Made by a program: the position numbers and the translations under genes. From Lewinellaceae bacterium (GTDB taxonomy: Bacteria > Bacteroidota > Bacteroidia > Chitinophagales > Saprospiraceae): DNA of 64,000 bases. This document shows, one piece after another, positions 7,985 through 15,835 of this stretch. The number at the start of each line of letters is the position of its first letter. Position 1 is the first letter of the stretch. The DNA lies in assembly GCA_020636225.1 (NCBI GenBank), contig JACJYI010000007.1:186001-250000 (forward strand), written 5' to 3'. The notes under the pieces are model-generated. The model did not search any database and was not told the DNA's origin. It saw only the letters and a list, made by a program, of their open reading frames with translations.

Positions 7985-8930
7985 CCGGGGGCAAACTACG
8001 CCGTGAAAACAGCCTGTCTTTGCTGTGCTTGGGCAGAAAAGCAGGGGTAGCCACAGCCATGAACGCAGCCATGCGAAGTGAAATGACTGCGGCTACTCCT
8101 GCTGCGGGGCGCCGTATGCTGGCTGAGGTTTACCAGAGAAACGGGAAGCGGCAGCTTGCATCTGGCGCTTTAGCTTGTGGGTTTTGGGGCAGCTTTTCAC
8201 ACCGCTGAAATGGGTGGGTGGGGGCTGTGGAGGCATTCTTCAAACGGGTGGGAAAACCAGGCCGTGGTAAACGGTTGTGTTTGCAGAAGTATGGCAGAAA
8301 AGCAGGGGCAGCGACGAAGTGAATCGGAACGAAGATGTAGTGGAACGGCGATGCTGCGCCTGCTGCGGGAGTGCTGGCGCTGCCGTGTGGTTCGGGATTG
8401 CAGCTTTACTAAAAAAGGCTGCGGTGGCACTTTGGCAATTGTGGTCGGTGACCGTTTTCCACTCCGCTTTACTGGGCGGGATTTTTTGTGGGTAGGTTAG
8501 GTCGGCAGAAAGAAGTGGCAGCGTCGCCAGAGGCACGGAGGTGACGCTGCTACTGATGCGGGGACAGCACCGCTGCCGGGGGTGATGGTCGGTGGGTTTG
8601 CCCCTAAAGGCTGCGGTGCTGGCTTTGCTGTGCAGCAGGCAGGTTTCCGGGTGGGACAAACTGGTTCGTGGCAATCGGATTGGGTTGGTGGCGGGTAGCT
8701 GGAGAGCAGGGACAGTGGTGAAGTGAAATGGAACTATGTGCAATGAAACGGCGGCGCTGTGCCTGCTGTGGGGGCGCTGCGGCTGCCTGGGATGCAAGAC
8801 TGGGAGAGAAACGAACTGGCTGGCAGAACAGGCTGCGACAGTGCCTTAGAGTGAAGCGTTTGGTGTCTTCCGATTGCCACACCGCTGCACTGGGTGGGAG
8901 ACAGGTTCTCTTCGTTTATGACAAGCTAAG
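7985..8930. repeat. Gene-free stretch made of diverged repeat modules
   Basis: I find no credible gene in these 950 bp. The DNA is G-rich on the plus strand and built from imperfect modules of roughly 200-250 bp. GGCAGAAAAGCAGGGG is exact at 8032-8047 and 8293-8308. GAAGTGAAATG is exact at 8075-8085 and 8720-8730, with a variant near 8313. A block like GCCTGCTGCGGG recurs near 8095, 8355 and 8760. CACACCGCTG followed by TGGGTGGG ends modules near 8215 and 8900. Short open frames here lack protein-like features. It could encode a structured RNA, a repeat-derived decay product or a protein-binding array. Confidence 0.6.
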
Positions 8931-8934
8931 GGGT

Positions 8935-8962
8935 GAAGGCAGCCGGGAAGCTGGCTGCCTTC
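8935..8962. terminator. Hairpin between repeat region and ardC
   Basis: A perfect 10-bp stem GAAGGCAGCC/GGCTGCCTTC has an 8-nt loop, 14 bp beyond the stop of the leftward ardC gene. There is no strong T run, so termination is probable but not certain. Confidence 0.5.
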
Positions 8963-8975
8963 ATTGTGTTATGGC

Positions 8976-9860
8976 TCATGCGGCTTGCCGCATTTCTTCG
9001 GTGATTTCGACCTCCTTTGCCTCAATTTTTAGCAGGAAGTTGGCGGCTTTCTCTGCGGCACTGGCAGCCGTCATCAACAGACGGGCGTCACCATGCATGG
9101 CGTTTATCCAGGAACGCAGATAAGCGGCGCTGTTCTCTACCAAGTCCTCTACCACGATGCCGCAATGGGCGGCGAGGAAACAGGCTGACATTTCGGCAAT
9201 GAGTTCTTCTTTGCTGTACTTTTCATCTCCGAAACGGTTTTTGATGTCACGGTTCAGACGGGAAGAATGCCCTGTCCAATGGCTCAACTCGTGGAAATAG
9301 GTGTGGTAGAATTTCTCCGGGCTGTGGAAGTCCTTGATGTCAGGCATGAACAGTCTGTCCATCAGGGGCGAATAGGCAGGCTCGCCTTTGCTGACTTCGT
9401 GGGGGTTGCTGCTCAGGATGGCTTCACATTCTTCAATCCGGGCGGGGATGTTTTCGGGTTTGTCCTCTCTGAACATTTCGGCGGTAAATCCTTCGATGTC
9501 GAGGACGTTAAAAACCCGGTACTCTGTGACATAGGGAACGATTTTTTCCGCTTCCTGCCGGGTTTCTACCCTTTTGCCGTTGGCATCGAAAAACAGGATT
9601 TTCCAGAAATAAACAGGAAGGGATTTTGCACCCTTTCGGATGCGGTGGCCTGCGTTGCTCACCTGGTTGAAGGTGGCGAAGCGGGGAACCTCGAAACCGT
9701 CGAGGATGAAACGGTTGATGCCTCGGTAGATGTGTCCTGAAAAGTGGTTCAGGGCTGCACCCATTGTGATTTGGTTCCAGGTGCGACGCCAGGGCACGAT
9801 GCCTTTTTCAAGCTGGGCAATGATGCGGGCGGTCATTTCTTCAAATTTATCTTTTTTCAT
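8976..9860 (-). CDS. ArdC-like antirestriction protein (ssDNA-binding domain plus zincin)
   Basis: The 294-residue protein has the two-part ArdC layout. The N-terminal ssDNA-binding domain lies at about 5-125 (IIAQLEKGIVPWRRTW, GINRFIL, RIRKGAKS). The C-terminal metallopeptidase has HELSH at 190-194 as zinc ligands with the catalytic Glu, and Glu223 (ELIAEMSA) as the likely third ligand. ArdC proteins travel on plasmids and integrative elements, where they protect incoming DNA from restriction. It is the leftmost gene of a leftward group; a hairpin follows its stop. Confidence 0.85.
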   Translation of the reverse strand: MKKDKFEEMTARIIAQLEKGIVPWRRTWNQITMGAALNHFSGHIYRGINRFILDGFEVPRFATFNQVSNAGHRIRKGAKSLPVYFWKILFFDANGKRVETRQEAEKIVPYVTEYRVFNVLDIEGFTAEMFREDKPENIPARIEECEAILSSNPHEVSKGEPAYSPLMDRLFMPDIKDFHSPEKFYHTYFHELSHWTGHSSRLNRDIKNRFGDEKYSKEELIAEMSACFLAAHCGIVVEDLVENSAAYLRSWINAMHGDARLLMTAASAAEKAANFLLKIEAKEVEITEEMRQAA

Positions 9861-9945
9861 GGCAGGTTGAATTTTGGCAAAACAGTCTCCGGCTTCCTGA
9901 TGGCGGAAAGCTGTATTATGATTTTGAAATTAGGTTTGGAAAAGT

Positions 9946-9967
9946 CCCCCGGCCTTTCAGCCGGGGG
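9946..9967 (-). terminator. Terminator between the 215-aa gene and ardC
   Basis: CCCCCGGC and GCCGGGGG arms with a 6-nt loop form a very GC-rich stem. Read on the minus strand it is followed by ACTTTTCC, fitting termination of the 9986-10633 gene. Confidence 0.65.
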
Positions 9968-9985
9968 CGGTGATGGTTGGTTGAT

Positions 9986-10633
9986 TTACGCTGCTTTTCG
10001 TTCCTCCTTTGGCGTGAACTCCGTTAGCAGGGCGGTTTCACGTTCCTTTTCGGCTTCAATTTCTGCCCTCGTCGGTTCAAGGTGGGTACTGTAATTTTCG
10101 GCAAAAAGCGTTTTGGCCTCCATCGTATCGGAGCGGTAAATGTGAAAATAGGTAGCTTCGATGTCCTGAATCAAAAGGCGCTGTTTTTCCAGTTCTTTTT
10201 TTGGCAATGGCTTGAAGTCAAAAAATGCCATGAAATAGGATTGCCCCTGTTTGTTGACCTTCTTTTCCAGATTTACTGTCCATTGTACTTCACACAGTCC
10301 CCGTTTTTCGTAGAACAAATCACGGGCTGCCTCGCTCAGGTTCTGGACGCTGAATCCGTGGAACATGAAAACGCCGATGTGTCCATCTTCATTTACAAAG
10401 TACACTTCGCACCACTTCTTTTCAGGCTGGCCAAAAAGCCCGTCCTGCAAGCAACGGAAAGCAATGGGGATGACTTTGAAGGTTTCGCCGGGTTTGGTGA
10501 CTTGTTCCCGGCCTTCGAGGTTCAGGACACCTTTGCCCAAGTCGAGACGGTAGGAACGTGGATTTCCGGGCATGTAGCGGATGTCAAGATTTTCGAGTTT
10601 CTTGATGTCGGAGATTGGAAGCAGATTTTTCAT
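9986..10633 (-). CDS. Hypothetical mobile-element protein, 215 aa
   Basis: This soluble protein starts MKNLLPISDIKKLENLDIRY. Its middle is rich in aromatic residues and strands (KWCEVYFVNEDGHIGVFMFH, SYFMAFFDFKPLPKKELEKQ), and the C-terminal helix is highly charged (PTRAEIEAEKERETALL). No catalytic motif is recognised. Its place beside an ArdC-like gene suggests a plasmid-style accessory protein. The 250 bp upstream to the next gene hold no other gene, only a partly palindromic stretch around 10750-10785. Confidence 0.65.
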   Translation of the reverse strand: MKNLLPISDIKKLENLDIRYMPGNPRSYRLDLGKGVLNLEGREQVTKPGETFKVIPIAFRCLQDGLFGQPEKKWCEVYFVNEDGHIGVFMFHGFSVQNLSEAARDLFYEKRGLCEVQWTVNLEKKVNKQGQSYFMAFFDFKPLPKKELEKQRLLIQDIEATYFHIYRSDTMEAKTLFAENYSTHLEPTRAEIEAEKERETALLTEFTPKEERKAA

Positions 10634-10883
10634 ATCTAAAAAGAGTTAAATTGTAAATTAAAGGGTGGGGAAAGATTCCGGCTTTCCCCTTTTCCGGTCC
10701 GGGCTTGACGTCTCCGGCTTTGTGAACGGCGTTTTTTCGGAACTGCAAAACCGCTGGCCATACCGCAGGCCAGAAAGCGGCGTTCTCTTTCAAATTCTCC
10801 CGCTACCGGGACGGCACATTTTCAAAGGAACTGCCAACGAAAATTAAGCCTGGGAACAATAGCGCTAAAGGAAAAAACAGGGA

Positions 10884-11198
10884 CTAAAACGGAAGCATCC
10901 AGCCTTCCAACTCTTCGGCCACCTGTTCAGAACTGGCCCAAGGGGCAGCGTGAACAGAATAACGGCCATTGCCATAAGGGACGATAAGGCGGATGGACTT
11001 AAAGCCCTCATCTTTTGCCGCACCTGGACAGGCTATTTCCGGGAAGAAATAAGGGGACGGCAGATAGACTTTAAACTGTTTGAAAACGGGTTCGATGTCG
11101 AAAGGAAATTCGACGGCGGGAGGCGGCTGCATTTGCCGCTCGGCGGAGGCCACACGGGCAGCCTCCACACTTTGAGCAAGATAATCTGTGTTAAACAT
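10884..11198 (-). CDS. Hypothetical protein, 105 aa, with conserved leader
   Basis: The ATG at 11198 (MFNTDYLAQSVEAARVASAE) is chosen because it follows the shared leader GTTAATCAAAATAAATGAC at the same place where the second leader copy meets the ATG of the 64-aa gene. The protein is soluble and ends SEQVAEELEGWMLPF. PPPAVEFPFDIEPVFKQF and YGNGRYSVHAAPW suggest a small folded domain. No family is recognised. It is transcribed leftward toward the 215-aa gene. Confidence 0.5.
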   Translation of the reverse strand: MFNTDYLAQSVEAARVASAERQMQPPPAVEFPFDIEPVFKQFKVYLPSPYFFPEIACPGAAKDEGFKSIRLIVPYGNGRYSVHAAPWASSEQVAEELEGWMLPF

Positions 11199-11201
11199 GG
11201 T

Positions 11202-11220
11202 GTCATTTATTTTGATTAAC
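11202..11220 (-). promoter_or_regulatory. Conserved leader copy A
   Basis: GTCATTTATTTTGATTAAC (plus strand) lies just upstream of the 105-aa gene. It recurs at 12091-12108 and 14215-14232. Similarity between copies A and B continues about 90 bp upstream, with AACTGAnTTTCAA and TTAAAACA shared. Confidence 0.55.
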
Positions 11221-11283
11221 AATACTTAAAGATAAACAGAAAGTTTGAATTAAGCAACTGATTTTCAACAACTTAAAACATTT

Positions 11284-11852
11284 TTATTTCATCAAATTAT
11301 TAAAAAAGCAAGGGCTGAACGGCAGGCAGAAACCACCAACCACCACCGAGGAAGCCACCCAACGAAGACCAGCTACCCCACCCGGAAGGAGGCACCACGC
11401 CAACGGGCAGAAAGACCAGCACCGGGACACCCAAACCAGCAGCCAGGGCGCACTCAGACCAGGAGCCGGAACCACATGAACCCCAGGAGCGGGAAGGGAC
11501 GGCAGCAGCGGGACAAACCCCACCCGGAAAACAAACCCACAGCGGGGAAGGCGAAGCCGCCAAAGTACGAACCAAAGCAGCAGCACGGGCAGCGAAGGCA
11601 GCACGGCCCAAGCCACAGAAAGCAGGAGCCGAGGCACTGAAAAACTGGCAACCGGGAAAGGCAGCAGCCACCGCTGATGGCGCACCCGCACCGCAGGAAG
11701 TAAGCACCGAAGAAGCAGCAACACCAGAGCGCCGGAGCGAAGAAACAAAGGCAGAAGCGGCAACACCCGAACAGGCAGACGGGCGACGGCTGCCACCCAC
11801 CCCAAAGGAGGAGAAAGATGAAAGAGAAAACATAATAAAAGATAAAATTTGA
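11284..11852. other. T-depleted tract with a start-less open frame
   Basis: For about 540 bp the plus strand is almost free of T and rich in A, C and G. One plus-strand frame is open from 11319 to the TGA at 11852 (about 177 codons). Its translation is Pro/Ala/Glu/Lys-rich, resembling a disordered protein tail (EALKNWQPGKAAATADG, STEEAATPERRSEETKAEAA), but it has no ATG or GTG/TTG start. The long open frames on the minus strand follow simply from the lack of A there and read as hydrophobic low-complexity sequence. It may be a decayed gene fragment or a purely compositional feature. Confidence 0.45.
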
Positions 11853-11895
11853 AAAAAAGGAAAGGAAAAAAGCGGGGGACAAGCCCCCACACGGA

Positions 11896-12090
11896 CTAAG
11901 CGCCAAAAACGCCTGAATAGTAAAACTCGACCCAAGCCAGCAGCGCATCAGAGGCCGAAATACCAACAGCGGCCATGAGCGGCGACAGCACCGGGGATGA
12001 TGCATACCAAAAATCATCAATCTGAACTGCGGTAACCTCGTAGATGAAAACGAGGAGAGTGGGAGAAATGGAAGTGGTTTGTGTTGTCAT
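11896..12090 (-). CDS. Small hypothetical protein, 64 aa, with conserved leader
   Basis: The frame starts MTTQTTSISPTLLVFIYEVT directly after leader copy B and ends SDALLAWVEFYYSGVFGA. It is mildly hydrophobic with aromatic residues and shows no motif. The shared leader is the main reason to think it is expressed. It shows no similarity to the 105-aa protein apart from the leader. Confidence 0.4.
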   Translation of the reverse strand: MTTQTTSISPTLLVFIYEVTAVQIDDFWYASSPVLSPLMAAVGISASDALLAWVEFYYSGVFGA

Positions 12091-12108
12091 GTCATTTATT
12101 TAATTAAC
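12091..12108 (-). promoter_or_regulatory. Conserved leader copy B
   Basis: GTCATTTATTTAATTAAC (plus strand) directly precedes the ATG of the 64-aa gene. About 50 bp upstream lies ATTGTTTAAAACAAT, a near-perfect palindrome that may be an operator. Confidence 0.5.
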
Positions 12109-12297
12109 TCCTACAAAATACACAGGAAAAACAACATAAACAACTGAATTTCAATTGTTTAAAACAATATTTTTTTAAATAAATTAAAGAAAAAAACGGA
12201 CTAAAAAGGCCACAGGCAGGAGCAAAAAAGCAGGCAAGAACAGCAAAGGAGGCGGGAGCGGCAAGCCGCACACTACCCCTAAATGCCTTTAAGTTGT

Positions 12298-12678
12298 GAG
12301 GGCTGTGAGAAGGGCTGTCACGGCGGGTGCATGAGCAGACACTTGGCCTACCTACACAGGTGATGCGCCCGCACATAATGCGCAAGCGGGCTGAGCGGCG
12401 CAAATAAAAGTCCCGAAGCCTTTTGGGACGGGAAATGCCGCTTTAATCGGTAGAGCGCCAGCGGAGCCTCAACCATGCGCAAGTTTACGGCGCTCAATAA
12501 ACTACTCGCTGCCTGCGGGCAGCACCTTTGAATGGAAGCCCCTTCCTCAATTCAGGGGGCTGGAATGGTAACAGCAGAACGGAGTGGAGCGCTCATAAAG
12601 CCCCGTCAGCCTTACGGGGCGGGAATGCCGATAGTGTTCGTTAGAAGGGCTGTTAGAAGGGAAGTTTGGAAGGGCTGT
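12298..12678 (+). repeat. GAAGGGCTGT iteron-like repeats
   Basis: GAAGGGCTGT is exact at 12309-12318, 12644-12653 and 12669-12678, with GAGGGCTGT at 12298-12306. They flank the hairpin array. Direct repeats plus hairpins in gene-free DNA of a mobile element resemble a replication or transfer origin, but no relaxase or initiator gene is adjacent. Confidence 0.45.
12410..12630. repeat. Array of hairpins with GGGAATGCCG-like tails
   Basis: Hairpins lie at 12410-12429 (GTCCC/GGGAC), 12508-12523 (GCTGCC/GGCAGC), 12538-12560 (GCCCC/GGGGC) and 12600-12620 (GCCCCG/CGGGGC). The first, third and fourth are each followed at once by a variant of GGGAATGCCG (12430-12440, 12561-12570, 12621-12630). The whole 12109-12716 stretch holds no credible gene. 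Confidence 0.5.
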
Positions 12679-12716
12679 TTTGAGGGTAAATTTTAGTGCA
12701 AAAAATGTGAATCTAA

Positions 12717-14163
12717 GCTCGACTTTAGCCATTTGAAAAACAAAGAGAGAACTCTAAGTGTGCCGTAAATTTGAATTGGCAAAAATTCAAAACTATGATT
12801 ACGTACCCACCCGAGTTCTCGGAGCTAATATCGTCGTTTGCTCCGAAGTTTTCAAAAAAGGTCTTTGAACATGTTGGTCAATTATTGTTGGGAACGGTGC
12901 TGACGAACGGCAGGCGCACGGTATGTGCCGTGCTGCGGACAATCGGCCTGTCAGGCGAGCGCAACTGGCACAAGTACCACCGGGTACTGAGCCGTGCCAG
13001 TTGGAGCGCCCATCAATGTTCCCGTGCACTGCTGCAGCTGCTGCTCCGGCGGTTGGTGCCCGGAGAGGCCATGCTGGTGTTCGGCATCGACGAGACGCTG
13101 GAGCGCCGCTGGGGGCCGAAGATTAAGGCCCGTGGCATATACCGGGATGCCGTCCGCTCCTCCCAAAGCCATTTTGTCAAGTGCAGCGGCCTGAGGTGGA
13201 TGTGCCTGATGCTGCTCGCCCCGGTCGGCTGGGCAGGGCGGACCTGGGCACTTCCCTTCCTGACGGTCTTGTGCCCGTCGGAACGCTACCACCAGGAGCA
13301 AGGGAAAAAGCACAAAAAACTGACGGACTGGGCCCGTCAAATGGCGCTGCAGCTAAGCCGCTGGCTGAAGGGGTTCAAACTGGTCATCGTGGGCGACACC
13401 ACCTATAGCTGCATCGAGCTGCTGGCCTCGACACTTGCCTGCGTCACCTGGGTGACCCGGTTGAGGATGGATGCGGCGTTGTACGACCCTGCCCCTGTGC
13501 GCCCGCCAGGCTCGCCCGGCAGGCCACCGCAGAAGGGCAAGCGGCAGCCCACGCTTTCGGAACGTCTCAAAGACCCGGCCACCAAATGGCAGCAGGTCTG
13601 CTTTTCACAGTGGTACGGCGAGCAGGACAGGGCAATGGAAGTCGCCAGCGGCACGGCAGTCTGGTACCATTCCGGCAAGCCCGCCGTCCCGCTCAGGTGG
13701 GCGCTCGTCCGTGACCCAGCGGGAAAGCTCGACCCCGTTGCCATTCAAAGTACCGACCTGGAAATGACGCCAATGGACATGGTCGGCCACTTTGTCAAGC
13801 GGTGGCAGGTGGAGGTCACCTTCGAGGAGGTACGGGCACATCTCGGGGCCGAAACGTAGCGCCAATGGTCGGACATGGGCATCGCCCGTTCAACCCCTGT
13901 GCTCATGGCCCTTTTCAGCATTGTCACGCTTTGGGCAGACCAACTTTTCAAGGAACAGAAATTGACCACTTTTTCAACGGCCTGGTACTCCAAACCAAGC
14001 CCAACGTTTTCGGATGCCCTGGCATCCGTGCGTTATCGAATTTGGCGGTTTCAGCATTTTTGCACATCGGTCTCAAAACCCGACATGCAAAAACCTCATC
14101 CCTTGTTAACCGAGCATTTATGCTTTATGGCCGCAAGGGCTGCTTAAATGGCTAAAGTCGAGC
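12717..14163 (+). mobile_element. Insertion sequence, IS701-like (DDE transposase), 1447 bp
   Basis: Perfect 18-bp terminal inverted repeats GCTCGACTTTAGCCATTT (12717-12734 and complement 14146-14163) bound one transposase gene. TAA flanks both ends (12714-12716, 14164-14166), a possible short target duplication; CTAA/TAAG alternatives cannot be separated by eye. The family call rests on the DDE protein, and other IS4-like families are possible. The leader copy C just to the right lacks a normal gene after it, so the IS may have cut one. Confidence 0.85.
12795..14147 (+). pseudogene. Transposase interrupted by one in-frame TAG
   Basis: From the ATG at 12795 (MITYPPEFSELISSF) the frame runs to a TAG at 13857-13859 and then stays open in the same frame to 14147, 450 residues if read through. 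The TAG lies between ET and RQWSDMG, where I would expect Gln (CAG to TAG is one change). The three acidic residues lie before it: FGIDETLERRWG (Asp99), IVGDTTYS (Asp200) and VTFEEVRAHLG (Glu344/345). The truncated product keeps the catalytic core but loses about 100 C-terminal residues. A TTG start at 12771 is also possible. Confidence 0.82.
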
Positions 14164-14214
14164 TAAGGCTCTAAAATCTTACTGTTTCAGCGGGATTTTG
14201 CATATCTTTGGAAC

Positions 14215-14232
14215 GTCATTTATTTGATTAAC
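14215..14232 (-). promoter_or_regulatory. Conserved leader copy C, orphaned
   Basis: GTCATTTATTTGATTAAC (plus strand) matches leader copies A and B. Downstream on the minus strand only a 10-codon frame (MQNPAETVRF) fits before the IS end, so the original gene is missing or was only a leader peptide. Confidence 0.4.
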
Positions 14233-14248
14233 ACTGTTAATCGAAACA

Positions 14249-14275
14249 GGGCTGCCTCTTGGGGCGGCTCTTTTT
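14249..14275 (+). terminator. Probable terminator right of the IS
   Basis: GGGCTGCC pairs with GGCGGCTC (two wobble pairs) and is followed by TTTTT. Confidence 0.55.
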
Positions 14276-14279
14276 ATTG

Positions 14280-14620
14280 ACCTGATGCATTATAGATGAT
14301 TTTGAATTCGGTGTATGTGCTGTGCAAAGTTGCAAAAGCAATGGCTACAATTTGAATTGTTGGTTCTTTTATCAGTGCCAAATATTTGGAGTAGGCAATA
14401 GGGTTATTTCAATACCCGCCGCCGCACCAATCATCACTACAGTTTCTGCTTCAGCCAAGGCATCTCTGTGCCGTGCAATCCGCCTGCCGACGTGTCGCTC
14501 ACATACTTTAGCCGAGATGCACCATACTGTCCGCCATCCGTCGTTCAGCGAGGTTTTTCAAGCCCTATGCCCACCAGGGTCATCGGGATGGAGAGGCTCA
14601 AAACCGCCCATCATGTAGTA
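14280..14620. other. Stretch without an intact gene
   Basis: No intact coding frame is seen. On the minus strand several short frames in different phases look protein-like (MTLVGIGL..., GLKNLAERRMADSMVHLG, EAETVVMIGAAAGIEITLL), which hints at a decayed, frameshifted gene. The origin is not recognised. Confidence 0.35.
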
Positions 14621-14663
14621 GAAACAGGGGCTTGGGGCGTTTTCCGCCCCAAGCCCCTGTTTC
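14621..14663. terminator. Strong bidirectional terminator
   Basis: A perfect 19-bp stem (arms 14621-14639 and 14645-14663) has the 5-nt loop TTTTC, and the outer end reads GAAAC/GTTTC. It lies 50 bp beyond the stop of the leftward yceI-like gene and separates cargo from the repeat-rich region. Confidence 0.85.
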
Positions 14664-14713
14664 TATGAGTTGAACGAACTTAAAAACGGTGTGCATTTAA
14701 ATTGTCGCAGTAC

Positions 14714-15301
14714 TCACATTTTCACAAGTTCCACACCGATTTTTAGATGAACTTCCCTTCCAATCATGGGTGCTCCCGAAGGCATAGGAGCATTGTAAGT
14801 AATTCCGAAATCATCACGGTTGATGACCCCGCTTACTTTGAAGCCTGCTTTTTGCAACTTGTTGTGACCATCATAAGCCTGCCCCATGTAAGTGAGTTCT
14901 GAAGTAACAGGTTTGGTAACCCCGTGCATGGTCAATTCTCCTTCCAATGCATAAGTATTGGCAATGCTGCGCCCTTTTATGGCACCGGTAAATTTGATTT
15001 CCGGGTATTTTTCGACATCAAAAAAATCGGCAGATTTCAAGTGCTCGTCTCTTGGTGCCACATCGGTATTGATACTGGCAGATTTAATGGTAAATACCAC
15101 TTTGGCATCCGAAAAGTCTTCTTTCGAAGTAGTCACTTCTCCACTAAATTCATTGAACTCTCCTTCTATCATGGATATGCCCATGTGCGAAACAGAGAAG
15201 CCGATATTCGAGTGCATTCCATCAAATGCCCACTTGGCATCTTGGGCTTGTGTTAGCCCGCAAAGGAAGATTGAAAACAAAAGAATGGTGAATTTTTTCA
15301 T
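14714..15301 (-). CDS. YceI-family periplasmic lipid-binding protein
   Basis: The 195-residue protein has a cleavable signal peptide (MKKFTILLFSIFLCGLTQAQ) and a YceI beta-barrel: FDGMHSNIGFSVSHMGIS, the GEFNEFSG loop, DEHLKSADFFDVEKYPEIKF and the ending GREVHLKIGVELVKM. YceI proteins bind polyprenyl lipids or quinone-like molecules in the periplasm and are often induced by stress. It is probably cotranscribed with the DoxX gene 32 bp upstream, opposite the HxlR regulator, a common redox-linked trio. Confidence 0.92.
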   Translation of the reverse strand: MKKFTILLFSIFLCGLTQAQDAKWAFDGMHSNIGFSVSHMGISMIEGEFNEFSGEVTTSKEDFSDAKVVFTIKSASINTDVAPRDEHLKSADFFDVEKYPEIKFTGAIKGRSIANTYALEGELTMHGVTKPVTSELTYMGQAYDGHNKLQKAGFKVSGVINRDDFGITYNAPMPSGAPMIGREVHLKIGVELVKM

Positions 15302-15333
15302 TTTGATGAATTTATTGATTTAAGAAATAGCAC

Positions 15334-15708
15334 TCATTTATTAAAGCTGCTCAACATCTCCGTATTGCGGAGGTAGTTGCCCACCCAGACCAGCAAGAGG
15401 AGGACGGCTGGAAAAATAAACGGTTCCCCATTGCTCATGTGAATGACGATTGCACCCCCCATGTGTGCGCTCAATAGCAGCACGCCGAGGGAGGAAGTGC
15501 GAGGTATAAGGTACAGGATTGCTGAGACCAACTCTCCGATGCCGATGATGGTCAGCCAGCCAGAAAGCCCCCATTTTTCAAAATTGGCTGCCATCATTTC
15601 GGCACCCGCTATTTTGCTGAAGCTGCTGAAAGCAAACAATGCACCGAGTAGTCCAACTATTACCCAACTACTGATTTTCCTTGTTTTTGAAAGTTCTTTT
15701 GTTGACAT
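15334..15708 (-). CDS. DoxX-like family membrane protein
   Basis: The 124-residue protein has four hydrophobic helices (VIVGLLGALFAFSSFSKI, LTIIGIGELVSAILYLI, SLGVLLLSAHMGGAIVIH, FPAVLLLLVWVGNYL), the DoxX/DoxD-like layout. The family is linked to redox and quinone metabolism, with poorly defined biochemistry. It is divergent from hxlR across a 127-bp region containing a palindromic operator candidate. The YceI gene follows. Confidence 0.85.
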   Translation of the reverse strand: MSTKELSKTRKISSWVIVGLLGALFAFSSFSKIAGAEMMAANFEKWGLSGWLTIIGIGELVSAILYLIPRTSSLGVLLLSAHMGGAIVIHMSNGEPFIFPAVLLLLVWVGNYLRNTEMLSSFNK

Positions 15709-15799
15709 GACGTTTTTTTACAAATGATTTAAAATGCGGTTTTAAGTTGCAAAGTTTAGCAGCTTGCTATACCTTTGCAAGCAACTATTATAAAAATAG

Positions 15800-15819
15800 C
15801 ACTATACTTTTGTATAGTG
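15800..15819. promoter_or_regulatory. Palindromic operator overlapping the hxlR -7 box
   Basis: CACTATAC-TTTT-GTATAGTG is a perfect 8-bp inverted repeat. It contains TACTTTTG (15805-15812), a perfect TAnnTTTG promoter box, 24 bp before the hxlR ATG. Bound HxlR would block the polymerase, so autoregulation is likely. Confidence 0.7.
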
Positions 15820-15835
15820 GAAAAAAGAAGGTGCA

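Noticed and set aside
8020..8882. Several short frames in the repeat region
   Set aside because: Both strands and several phases are open at once, with Cys/Arg- or His/Pro-rich low-complexity translations and no family resemblance.
11284..12020. Hydrophobic minus-strand proteins of about 190-210 residues
   Set aside because: Three overlapping frames are all open because the strand lacks A; sequences are low-complexity and not protein-like.
12104..12403. 99-codon minus-strand frame
   Set aside because: It runs through leader copy B and the iteron-like repeats and has no protein-like features.
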